A DNA stretch of 64,000 nucleotides from JADJTT01 sp049306275 (GTDB taxonomy: Bacteria; Bacteroidota; Bacteroidia; Chitinophagales; Saprospiraceae). Of this stretch, positions 15,221-23,367 are shown in pieces (within the stretch, counting starts at the first letter, position 1; each line of letters begins with the position of its first letter). A program made the position numbers and the translations under genes. The stretch spans positions 7,668-71,667 of the forward strand of contig JBAQQB010000135.1 of the NCBI GenBank assembly GCA_049306275.1, given 5' to 3'. The notes beneath the pieces were generated by a model, which saw only the letters and a list, made by a program, of their open reading frames with translations, was not told where the DNA came from and did not search any database.

Positions 15221-18016
15221 ATGAAAAAGCTTGCCATAATCTGCGCTCTTTTCTTCCTTCTTGCGTCCGTTTATGCTCAGACTCCGCAAAAGTTTAATTA
15301 TCAAGGCGTTGCGCGCTTTGCCAGCGGCGAGGTTATTCCCGATCAAACGATCACCCTCAAGGTGAGCATTTTGAACGACTCCCCTTCCGGAACCGTACAA
15401 TATTCCGAACAACATTCCCTGACTACCAATCAGCTGGGGCTGTTCACCGCCGCCATCGGCAATGGATCCGTGCTTGGCGGCAATTTCGCCAACATCACCT
15501 GGGGCGACGGCGATAAGTACCTCAAAGTTGAGATCGACCCGGCGGGCGGCAGCAGCTTCACCCTGGCGGGAACATTCCAGTTGCTCAGCGTGCCTTACGC
15601 CCTGCAAAGCGGCAATACGGAACGGCTTCTTGGGCGAGCCCTCTCTCCCACCCCTCCAATCGATGAACAGGTGCTGGTGTGGGATGCAGGCGCAGGCGAA
15701 TGGGCGCCGGCCGACCCGGTGCAACAAATCGTTTACACCGCCGGCGCCGGCATCAATATCAACGCCAGCAATGTGATCAGCAATATCGCTCCCGACCAGG
15801 TAGTGGCGATCGCGGGCACGGGCGCCACTACGGTGAGCGGTGTTTATCCCAGCTTCACCATCAACACGCCTGTTCCGGCTGATAACAGTCCGACGAACGA
15901 ATTGCAGACCCTGAGCCTGAATGGCAGCAACCTGACGCTGTCGAACGGAGGCGGCACAGTAACCCTGCCGCCTGAGGTCGACGGAAGCGTGACCAATGAA
16001 CTCCAAACCCTCTCGCTGAATGGGAATACGCTTTCCTTATCAAACGGCGGCGGCTCGGTGACGCTCAACAATGGCATCAACTACACAGCCGGTTCGGGCA
16101 TTGACATTTCCGGCAACGTGATTTCCAATACAGGAGACCCCGATGCCAACCCCAGCAATGAACTGCAGACCCTGACCCTCGATGGCAATACCCTTACCCT
16201 CTCCAACGGCGGTGGCTCTGTGACGCTCAATAACGGCATCAACTACAACGCCGGCGCCGGGATCGACATCACCGGCAACGTGATTTCCAATACGGGCGAC
16301 CTGAGCAATACCAATGAATTGCAGACTATTTCGCTGGCCGGAAACACCCTCATTTTATCCAATGGCGGAGGGACGGTAGACCTGCCCCAACCCCAGGAAT
16401 ACACCGCCGGTCCCGGCATCCTGATCAATGGCGACGGACAAATTTCCAACACCGGCGATCTCGATCCATTGAACGACATCACCAACACGACACCTGCCGG
16501 AGGAGATCTGAGCGGTACATACCCGGCCCCGACCGTTGTAGGTATTCAAGGACGCGAAGTGTCCGCAGATGAGCCGGCATTGGGCCAAACCTTGGTATGG
16601 AATGGCTTCACCTGGGCGCCAGCAACCCCGTCGCAGAGCTCTACGGGATGGCAATTGACAGGAAATGCGGAAACCGACTCCCTGAACAATTTCATCGGCA
16701 CTACCGACGATAGGCCGATCTTGTTCCGGGTATTCAATACCAGAGTAGGCAAGCTTTCGCGCGACGACGGGAATATTTTCTTTGGCGTGCAGGCAGGGCA
16801 GAATAACACCATCGGCACGGAGAATACAGCTTATGGGTTTCAGTCGCTGTTTGCCAACACGGAAGGAGGCAGCAATACAGCTATTGGCGTGCAGGCCCTT
16901 TACGCGAACACAATAGGTATTGCGAACACCGCAGTCGGTCAGGCGGCGCTTGGGAACAACACTGAAGGTGAGTTTAACGCAGCCTTTGGCTATGCCGTCC
17001 TCGTATCCAACTCCACCGGCTCTTTAAATACCGGTGTGGGGGTGCAAGCATTGTTCGACAATACCATCGGGGAGTCTAATACCGCCACCGGCGGGCTGGC
17101 CATGTCCAGCAATACGGAAGGCAGCGCAAATACGGCTACCGGCGTGAGCGCTCTCAATGCCAATACAATAGGAAACGCCAATACAGCCCTGGGCTGCCAA
17201 GCGCTTAACTTCAATACCGAAGGGGAAGGAAACGTCGCAGTGGGCTATCAGACCTTGTTCAGCAATGACCTTGGAGGAGTGAATACGGCCGTGGGCACTT
17301 CCGCCCTTGCTTTGAATGAAGGAGGCGATAACAACACCGCTATCGGCTTCCAGGCCCTGGTCAACAGCGTTTCTGGAAATAATAACACTGCCGTGGGCAA
17401 CAACGCCATGTTTAACAACACCACAGGCAGCAACAACACCATCGTAGGTGGAAACGCGAACGTTTCGGTCGGAACGCTTTCCAATGCGACGGCCCTGGGC
17501 AATGCGGCAACGGTCAACGCCAGCAACAAGATCCGGTTTGGCAACGCCAGCGTCACCACCATTGAGGGCCAGGTTGCCTACTCCTTCCCCAGCGACGGGC
17601 GGTTCAAATTCAACGTATCGGAAGATGTAGCTGGACTGGACTTCATCAAGCGGCTGCGTCCGGTGAATTATCAGTTCGACACCCGCAAGTTCGAGGAATT
17701 CCTGACAGCCAAAATGACCGAAGAAGCCCGCACTCGCCATCTGGAAGGAGTTAATTTCACGGCCTCCTCCTCAGTCACCCACACCGGCTTCATCGCCCAG
17801 GAAGTGGAGCAAGCCGCCAGGGAGGCAGGCTACAATTTCGATGGCGTTCACACGCCTGCCGATGCCAGCGATAACTACAGCATTGCCTACAGCCAATTTG
17901 TAGTACCGCTTGTTAAAGCAGTGCAGGAGCAACAGGCGATGATTGAGCAATTGCAGAAAGAAAATGCCGAGCTAAGAGCACAAATGGAAGAAATCAGGAA
18001 ATTGGTGAAAGAGTGA
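15221..18016 (+). CDS. giant secreted fibre protein with peptidase S74 chaperone domain, paralog 2
   Basis: The 931-residue paralog of the protein at 11408 keeps the same plan: signal peptide (MKKLAIICALFFLLASVYAQ), head domain TPQKFNYQGVARFASGE, beta repeats of the NELQTLSLNG type (fewer than in paralog 1), GDLSGTYPAPTVVGIQG linker, YadA-head-like NTAIG/NTATG repeats (about 520-770), and an S74 domain with SDGRFK (Ser791) and GLDFIKRLRPVNYQF, ending in a coiled coil. It starts 5 bases after the T9SS-sorted protein, so they are co-transcribed. The C-terminal codons and stop are part of an octamer repeat array. Paralogs differ mostly in repeat number and sequence, as expected for surface fibres under selection. 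Confidence 0.85.
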   Translation: MKKLAIICALFFLLASVYAQTPQKFNYQGVARFASGEVIPDQTITLKVSILNDSPSGTVQYSEQHSLTTNQLGLFTAAIGNGSVLGGNFANITWGDGDKYLKVEIDPAGGSSFTLAGTFQLLSVPYALQSGNTERLLGRALSPTPPIDEQVLVWDAGAGEWAPADPVQQIVYTAGAGININASNVISNIAPDQVVAIAGTGATTVSGVYPSFTINTPVPADNSPTNELQTLSLNGSNLTLSNGGGTVTLPPEVDGSVTNELQTLSLNGNTLSLSNGGGSVTLNNGINYTAGSGIDISGNVISNTGDPDANPSNELQTLTLDGNTLTLSNGGGSVTLNNGINYNAGAGIDITGNVISNTGDLSNTNELQTISLAGNTLILSNGGGTVDLPQPQEYTAGPGILINGDGQISNTGDLDPLNDITNTTPAGGDLSGTYPAPTVVGIQGREVSADEPALGQTLVWNGFTWAPATPSQSSTGWQLTGNAETDSLNNFIGTTDDRPILFRVFNTRVGKLSRDDGNIFFGVQAGQNNTIGTENTAYGFQSLFANTEGGSNTAIGVQALYANTIGIANTAVGQAALGNNTEGEFNAAFGYAVLVSNSTGSLNTGVGVQALFDNTIGESNTATGGLAMSSNTEGSANTATGVSALNANTIGNANTALGCQALNFNTEGEGNVAVGYQTLFSNDLGGVNTAVGTSALALNEGGDNNTAIGFQALVNSVSGNNNTAVGNNAMFNNTTGSNNTIVGGNANVSVGTLSNATALGNAATVNASNKIRFGNASVTTIEGQVAYSFPSDGRFKFNVSEDVAGLDFIKRLRPVNYQFDTRKFEEFLTAKMTEEARTRHLEGVNFTASSSVTHTGFIAQEVEQAAREAGYNFDGVHTPADASDNYSIAYSQFVVPLVKAVQEQQAMIEQLQKENAELRAQMEEIRKLVKE

Positions 18017-18080
18017 GTGAGTGAAATGGTGAAAAAGTGAAAAGGTGAAAGAGGATTCTTTTTCACCTTTTCACTTTTTC
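18004..18080. repeat. octamer array and perfect 20-bp hairpin between convergent genes
   Basis: Six consecutive octamers (GGTGAAAG, AGTGAGTG, AGTGAAAT, GGTGAAAA, AGTGAAAA, GGTGAAAG) fill 18004-18051. The fibre stop TGA (18014-18016) lies in the second unit. Arms 18031-18050 and 18061-18080 are perfect 20-base complements with a 10-base loop. The facing lipoprotein gene's stop TGA (complement at 18071-18073) is inside the right arm. Both genes therefore end inside the repeat. Confidence 0.9.
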
Positions 18081-18352
18081 AAGTGCTCCATATTTTCGAC
18101 GTAGGAAGCGCCACAGACGGGGCACTTGCCGGGTTTATCGCTGCCACTGCCTTCATGGTGCTCGGGGCAGATGTAGTGGGAGGTGTATTCCGGGCCCTGG
18201 TTGTGAGGAGGCGCATTGTCTCTGTTGTCAATCGGAGCAGCGTTTTGCTCGTGCCCTGAGGAGTCGTGATAGTGACCGGTATTCTCACAGCTGCCAAGGA
18301 ACAAGACCAGTCCAAGCATCAAAACGGGAAGAAAAAAGCGCAAGGTCTTCAT
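18071..18352 (-). CDS. small lipoprotein with heavy-metal-binding (YHS/HMBD-like) motif
   Basis: The 93-residue protein has a lipoprotein signal with lipobox FLGSC (Cys near residue 22). The mature part is His-rich and holds YICPEHHEGSGSDKPGKC followed by PVCGA, the CP-x-H and CxxC pattern of heavy-metal-binding domains found in copper efflux proteins. It is probably anchored in the periplasm and binds Cu or Zn. It is monocistronic as far as visible. The stop lies inside the octamer hairpin at 18004-18080. Confidence 0.85.
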   Translation of the reverse strand: MKTLRFFLPVLMLGLVLFLGSCENTGHYHDSSGHEQNAAPIDNRDNAPPHNQGPEYTSHYICPEHHEGSGSDKPGKCPVCGASYVENMEHLKK

Positions 18353-18469
18353 AGTTCTGAGTTTTATGGTTCAAATCTTTTTCTTGTCGCAGGGCTTTCT
18401 CCACCGCCTATTGGAGAAGTTCATGCGGATCTTTGTTTTCCTTATAAATTTAAGGGGATTTTTCCGTGG

Positions 18470-19891
18470 CTAAAAGTGGTTGGTGATAAAAGTGAGGACA
18501 TTGTCAAAGCAAAAGCGGCTGACGACTTCTTCCGGACTGATGGTCTTGTTTTCAGGTACAGTAAGCCTGTTTGGACCTTGCAGGTATGCGTTAGCGAGTT
18601 GGAGTAATGGCTCACGCACTTTTGGAAAGTCTTCTACGGTGAAAATCCCCTCCAGCGGGTCGACGAAGCCGTCGAAGTCGCTGCCGATGGAAGCCGTGCC
18701 CCAGGCAAACAGGCCGTGGTGATCGAGTAGTTCGGCGACGTGGCGGATCTGGTTCCAGATCAGTTGAGCGGAAAGCGGCAGTGCTTTCTGAGGATTTTTT
18801 ACTCTTGCTACTTGCTTCAGCAATTGATTGGACGCAATGCGGCGTGTATCAAACTGCACGCCAAATAATCCTCCTGACCGGGCGATCTGCACGATTTCAT
18901 CGTCGAAGAAATTGATATCCGTAAGGTTGAACAGGCCATCGCCATTACCCAGGGTTGATGAACCATCTGTTTTCACTCCGGTGACGGCGCCATGGCTGGC
19001 GATGAGTGGCACAGGACGGTCATAATGAGCCTGCAAAAGGTCGAAATATTGCCCTCTTCCCGCCAAGCTCATGTGCTTCAGGTCGATATAAACCGGTTTA
19101 TCCGCAAGCAGGGCGTGAATGACCTTTTCGCCGAGCGGTGAAATGCCATTCCCCATGTTTTCACGCTGGTCGACAAAGCGAGGCAGGTGATCGAGGCTGC
19201 GGGCATGGCCGCAAAGGTCGTTGTTGTAGAAATGGTTCAGCGAGATGTAAACCGGCGGGTATTCCCAGGACTTCAGTTTTTGAATGTTGCTGAGTATTTC
19301 TTCCTCCTCCGAAACTTTTCCCAGGTGCCCGAGGCCTGAGTTGAACACATGTCCTCCCTCAATGGAGAACAATACCGCGATCTCTCCGTCGGCAGACAAA
19401 ATCTCCGACACTTCCTTTCCATTGCGGGCGGGGCGCCAGCGATAGACCTTTTCCCCGATCGGCCGCTCCCGCTGGCTTTGGATAAAAAACTCGTATTCTC
19501 CGCACAATTCCCTGAAATAATCCATTTCCCGCTGCACCTGCCTGACGCGGTGGTAGCCGATGCCCATCACCAAGTTGCACATTGCCGCGGAAAGTGGTCC
19601 GCGGCCAAAGGTGTCGAAGAGGAACTGTTTCTCCGGCGGGCAAAGCGCCACGATGGCCAGGCGCATGTTGCCCTTCGCCATCGCCGACAGGTCAGCCTGC
19701 GTGAACCAGGGAATGCCGGTAGACCATTTGACGCATTTCCGCAGGAAGTTGACCTGGTGAGAATGCCAGATATTGCCCCTTGGATGGGGTTGTTTTGGGG
19801 CAAAGCTATAGCTGAAAGGCAAAATAGAGGTATGACAGTGCAGGTCGGCGAATTGGCCGATGGAGGGGGGGTGGGATTTTGGGGTGAGCAT
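18470..19891 (-). CDS. membrane dipeptidase-like metallohydrolase (peptidase family M19)
   Basis: This is a 473-residue amidohydrolase-fold protein resembling renal dipeptidase. Metal-binding motifs are ADLHCHTS near the N-terminus, the bridging acid in FSIEGGHVFNSG, LNHFYNNDLCGHA, KHMSLAGRGQYFDLL, IASHGAVTG and the terminal GSDFDGFVDP. The first metal site is HxH (HCH) instead of the usual HxD, so it is a divergent member. No clear signal peptide is seen. I chose ATG 19891 (MLTPKSHPPS); a start at 19966 would add 25 residues without conserved content. The upstream gap to the CHAT gene is divergent. Confidence 0.75.
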   Translation of the reverse strand: MLTPKSHPPSIGQFADLHCHTSILPFSYSFAPKQPHPRGNIWHSHQVNFLRKCVKWSTGIPWFTQADLSAMAKGNMRLAIVALCPPEKQFLFDTFGRGPLSAAMCNLVMGIGYHRVRQVQREMDYFRELCGEYEFFIQSQRERPIGEKVYRWRPARNGKEVSEILSADGEIAVLFSIEGGHVFNSGLGHLGKVSEEEEILSNIQKLKSWEYPPVYISLNHFYNNDLCGHARSLDHLPRFVDQRENMGNGISPLGEKVIHALLADKPVYIDLKHMSLAGRGQYFDLLQAHYDRPVPLIASHGAVTGVKTDGSSTLGNGDGLFNLTDINFFDDEIVQIARSGGLFGVQFDTRRIASNQLLKQVARVKNPQKALPLSAQLIWNQIRHVAELLDHHGLFAWGTASIGSDFDGFVDPLEGIFTVEDFPKVREPLLQLANAYLQGPNRLTVPENKTISPEEVVSRFCFDNVLTFITNHF

Positions 19892-20035
19892 AAGGCGAAA
19901 AAATTGAATGGGAATCTCATTAAAAATAAGGGTTTTAGCTGATTTTGTCAAGTAGACTCCATTCATGAAAGTAATAGTTCATAGATCAGAAAAAAGTCCA
20001 TATTTTTAATAAAAATTTTCCATTCCGATAAAATA

Positions 20036-21766
20036 ATGGATGTATTATTTACCGCTTTTGCCAACAATAGACAAGATTTCTTGGGCTCTTTGAGCGAGGA
20101 AGACGATGGGGTCTATCGCCTGCTTTCGTCCAGAGCAGGGAGCAATTTTAAGATTCATCGCGATTCCTATGCTACCGTAGGCAGCCTGGTGGAATACCTG
20201 ACGCTGTACCGTGACGATCTTCGTCTTTTCCTTTTCAGCGGGCATGCAGGGCGGGACCGGCTATTCCTGGAAGACCAGGAAGGCGGAGCCACTGGTATCG
20301 CACACCTTTTGGGGCAATGCCCCCGGTTGCAACTGGTGTTTTTGAACGGCTGCTCCACTGACGGCCAGGTGCGGCTGCTTCTGGAGAAAGGTATTCCTGC
20401 TGTGATATCGACCTCAGCGCCTGTTAATGACCGTGTGGCCTGCGAATTTTCCCAGGACTTTTTCCGCGCTCTTTCCCAGTACAAAACTATCGAGGAAGCT
20501 TTCGATCTGGCCAAAGGCGCCACGTTGACCAGACGGGATGGATACTCCATAGAAAAACGAGGATTTGAACTTCGGGAGCATCTTTCAGATAGCAGCCTCT
20601 GGGGATTGGATTACCGGGAAGAAAAAGCGGCAGCCCTGGACTGGAAGTTGCCCTTCTCGGCGCCGGCGGACACTACGGACTCCTTTGAACCCAACGATTT
20701 TTTATTATCCGCCCTTTTTGACGGCCTCAGTCCTTTCGATGAAGAAATCCGGAATTACTGGGAACAGGAACAAAATGGGGCGGAAGTTAAAATGGCCAGA
20801 AAACGGATTGCCATTCTCAACGCCTTGCCCGCTCCCCTATCCCAGCATCTGGTCAAATTGCTAGCGCCCAGCCTGGAAGAAAAGGACGAAGGATTTAACA
20901 AACCCAGCGAAGTGCGGCTTCGCCAGATGGCAAGGGTGTTCAACGTCGTGATGGAATTGACCACTTATACCCTGCTATCGCAGCTTTGGGAGTGTTTCAA
21001 AGGCCATGACTGGTTGAAATGCACAGCGGCTCAGCTCGACAGGATACGCGATTTTTTCATAATTGAGAAAAAGGAAAGGGAAACTTGCGATTTACTCCCC
21101 CTAATCAGGGCGATCAGGGAAATTTTTGACGAAAACGAGGTGGGATACTTCATAGGAGAGTTGGCTACACTTAGGCAACTCATTTACGAGGACCCCGAAT
21201 TCGAACACAGCTATTTCTTTCTGCAGAACCTCCGGGTGAGGACCCAGGAGCGGAATATTGAACTTCCTGAGGTAAATAGCCTTTGCTTGGAAGGAGAGAA
21301 ATGTCTTTCCTACCTGATGGTGAAAACCGGATTTCTGGCAAAATACAACCTGACATCGGTGCAGGGTATCGACGTGGTTAAGTTCAGGCATATCGAAAAG
21401 GCCCGTTTTAACCACAAGACTGTTTTGCTGCGCGACGTGCTCGGCGACCTGGAAGAGTCGCGCCTCGATCTGGAAAGCCCGCTCGACAACTATTCCGTGC
21501 TGCTGGTTAACCGGGAGAACTACCAATTCCTCAGTTTGTCGCCCTTCATCATTGATGAAAATGCCTTCCTTGAGCGGGCCGATATTTCGAAGTTGTATTT
21601 TTTTAACCACTTCAACCCCCAGAGCGGCAGTTTTTGCTTCCAATATGCCGCCAAACCCGACGACCCCGTGCTAGACCTCTCCTCCTCGCGGGTATTTGGG
21701 GTGATCCGGGAACAGTTTGACGCATTCAGGCAATTATTGGAAACCCGGACAGAAGTCGTATCATGA
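20036..21766 (+). CDS. CHAT-domain caspase-like protease with unrecognised C-terminal region
   Basis: The N-terminal 180 residues form a CHAT (caspase HetF-associated with TPRs) protease: FLFSGHAGRDRLFLED with catalytic His70 and FLNGCSTDGQ with catalytic Cys106, followed by ISTSAPVNDRVACEFSQ and FFRAL. The remaining 400 residues are helical and unrecognised; they may hold a sensor or effector-associated domain. The stop overlaps the nSTAND start by 4 bases (ATGA), so the two proteins are made together. CHAT proteases cleave partners on activation and are common in bacterial conflict systems. Function as an NTPase-gated protease is inferred from the operon. The AT-rich 144 bases before the ATG differ from the surrounding sequence. 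Confidence 0.85.
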   Translation: MDVLFTAFANNRQDFLGSLSEEDDGVYRLLSSRAGSNFKIHRDSYATVGSLVEYLTLYRDDLRLFLFSGHAGRDRLFLEDQEGGATGIAHLLGQCPRLQLVFLNGCSTDGQVRLLLEKGIPAVISTSAPVNDRVACEFSQDFFRALSQYKTIEEAFDLAKGATLTRRDGYSIEKRGFELREHLSDSSLWGLDYREEKAAALDWKLPFSAPADTTDSFEPNDFLLSALFDGLSPFDEEIRNYWEQEQNGAEVKMARKRIAILNALPAPLSQHLVKLLAPSLEEKDEGFNKPSEVRLRQMARVFNVVMELTTYTLLSQLWECFKGHDWLKCTAAQLDRIRDFFIIEKKERETCDLLPLIRAIREIFDENEVGYFIGELATLRQLIYEDPEFEHSYFFLQNLRVRTQERNIELPEVNSLCLEGEKCLSYLMVKTGFLAKYNLTSVQGIDVVKFRHIEKARFNHKTVLLRDVLGDLEESRLDLESPLDNYSVLLVNRENYQFLSLSPFIIDENAFLERADISKLYFFNHFNPQSGSFCFQYAAKPDDPVLDLSSSRVFGVIREQFDAFRQLLETRTEVVS

Positions 21767-23367
21767 AAAGCCCATTTAAATTTTTGGATCCATACGACCA
21801 GTCCGACAAGGACTCTTTTTTCGGCCGCGATGAAGAGATCGAAGCCCTCTACCAAATGGTAGGCCAAAACCGCCTGGTGCTGGTGTATGGGCAGTCCGGC
21901 ACGGGCAAGACCAGCCTGATCCAATGCGGCCTTGCCAATAAGTTCGACTCCACAGAGTGGCATCCCTTCCTCATTCGACGCAAGAGCGGCAACGACATCA
22001 ACGTAGCGCTGAAGCAAGCCCTTTCCATCCCGCTTGGAGGCAAGACGCCGCCCACCATTCCGCAGACCCTTGAAGAGATATACATCGAGTACCTCCGCCC
22101 CATATACCTTCTTTTCGATCAGTTTGAAGAGCTGTTCATCCTGGGCAAGGAACAGGAGCAGGAAGAGTTTATCCATACCCTCCAGGAAATTGGAAAAACT
22201 AAATTGCCAGTGCGCATACTCCTGATCATCCGGGAGGAGTACCTGGCCCACCTCTATCCTTTCGAAAAAGTCATGCCCACGCTCTTCGACCGACGGCTCC
22301 GGGTGGAGCCCATGACCCAGGCCAAGGCAGAGGAAGTGATCCTGCGCACCTGCGGACAAACGAGTATTGCGCTCGAAGACCCCGAAAAAATGCCAGGGGC
22401 GATTATCGAGAACATCAGCTTAAAAAAGGCGGGAATCCAACTACCCTACCTGCAGGTATACTTGGACAGGCTCTGGCGCCAAACCATTGAAAAAGAGGGA
22501 AAAAATCCTGCCTTGTTCAGTTGGGATTCACTGAGAGAGGTCGGCAAAATTGATCAGGTGCTATCTGATTTCCTAAAAGAGCAAACTGTCCATTTGCAAC
22601 AAGGTTTAAGCCGGGAACACCCGGGCTTAAACCCTGCGTTCGCGCAACAATTACTAGACCGCTTTGCTTCGTACCAGGGTACCAAGGTTCCGCTTCGCAA
22701 AGAAGAGATCGAATTACCCGGTATTCTTCCGTTTGTCTTGTCGAAGGCACTAGAAGGCCTGGAAAACGCCCGAATCCTTCGCTTGGAGGAAGGAGTATAT
22801 GAATTGGCCCACGACAGCCTCGCCGCATTGATTGACCAAAGTCGTAGCGATGAGCAACGGCAGCTTAATGAAGTAAAGATAAGGTTGGAATCCGGGTACC
22901 GGGAATTTCAAAAGACCGGAGAATACCTGAGCAGGAGGCAGTTGAGCAGCATGGAAGAGTATCTTCCCCGGCTGGAGCTAGAGGGCAGGATTAAGCAATT
23001 TATCCAGGCCAGCCAGTATGATGCAACAAAGAAAGAGAAAAAAGAAGTACAACGACTTCGGATTACTATAGCCGTTGTAACAGCCATTGCAGTAGGCGCC
23101 GTAATTCTCGGAGCTTGGGCATTTAACCAAAAACAGCAAGCCAGCGATAACCTGCGGAAATTCCAGTCCACTCAGGCCGATAAGGTGACCGGAGAGGTAA
23201 AAAATATCCTGGAACGAGCCGCAACGCTACATAATAAGGGCTACTCGCCGGAACCAGTTCTGCTGGTGAAAGAAGCAAAGAGCTTACTGGAGGGAAATCA
23301 GGGAAATCCATTATTACAAAACCAGATTCAGGTTGTAGATAGCCTATTAAAAGTTTATGAACAGTAG
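21763..23367 (+). CDS. nSTAND1-like P-loop NTPase with single membrane anchor
   Basis: The 534-residue protein starts MKSPFKFLDPYDQSDKDSFF, the nSTAND1 signature with the FGRDEEIEALYQ box. The Walker A is GQSGTGKTS (43-51) and the Walker B hhhhD..E is YLLFDQFEEL (Asp119, Glu123). An arginine sensor region follows (RILLIIREEYLA, LFDRRLRVEPMTQ). A winged-helix-like part is at about 200-380, and a transmembrane helix at about 434-454. The last 80 residues are extracytoplasmic. STAND NTPases act as ATP-driven switches that assemble on ligand detection. Overlaps (4 bases upstream, 11 downstream) place it between CHAT and a secreted TPR protein, hence a membrane relay. A hairpin-forming inverted repeat sits in its coding sequence. 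Confidence 0.82.
   Translation: MKSPFKFLDPYDQSDKDSFFGRDEEIEALYQMVGQNRLVLVYGQSGTGKTSLIQCGLANKFDSTEWHPFLIRRKSGNDINVALKQALSIPLGGKTPPTIPQTLEEIYIEYLRPIYLLFDQFEELFILGKEQEQEEFIHTLQEIGKTKLPVRILLIIREEYLAHLYPFEKVMPTLFDRRLRVEPMTQAKAEEVILRTCGQTSIALEDPEKMPGAIIENISLKKAGIQLPYLQVYLDRLWRQTIEKEGKNPALFSWDSLREVGKIDQVLSDFLKEQTVHLQQGLSREHPGLNPAFAQQLLDRFASYQGTKVPLRKEEIELPGILPFVLSKALEGLENARILRLEEGVYELAHDSLAALIDQSRSDEQRQLNEVKIRLESGYREFQKTGEYLSRRQLSSMEEYLPRLELEGRIKQFIQASQYDATKKEKKEVQRLRITIAVVTAIAVGAVILGAWAFNQKQQASDNLRKFQSTQADKVTGEVKNILERAATLHNKGYSPEPVLLVKEAKSLLEGNQGNPLLQNQIQVVDSLLKVYEQ
22603..22633. repeat. 13/14-base inverted repeat inside the nSTAND coding sequence
   Basis: Arms 22603-22615 and 22620-22633 (GGTTTAAGCC type) pair with a single-base bulge around a 4-base loop. 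They encode a short GLSREHPGLNP linker (near residues 282-291). The structure is unusual in coding DNA and looks like a small inserted element. Confidence 0.6.

Noticed and set aside
11408..18016. CRISPR-like direct repeats in the fibre genes
   Set aside because: The repeats are in frame and encode NEIQTLSLSG/NTAIG protein repeats, with no unique spacers or leader, and no cas genes nearby.
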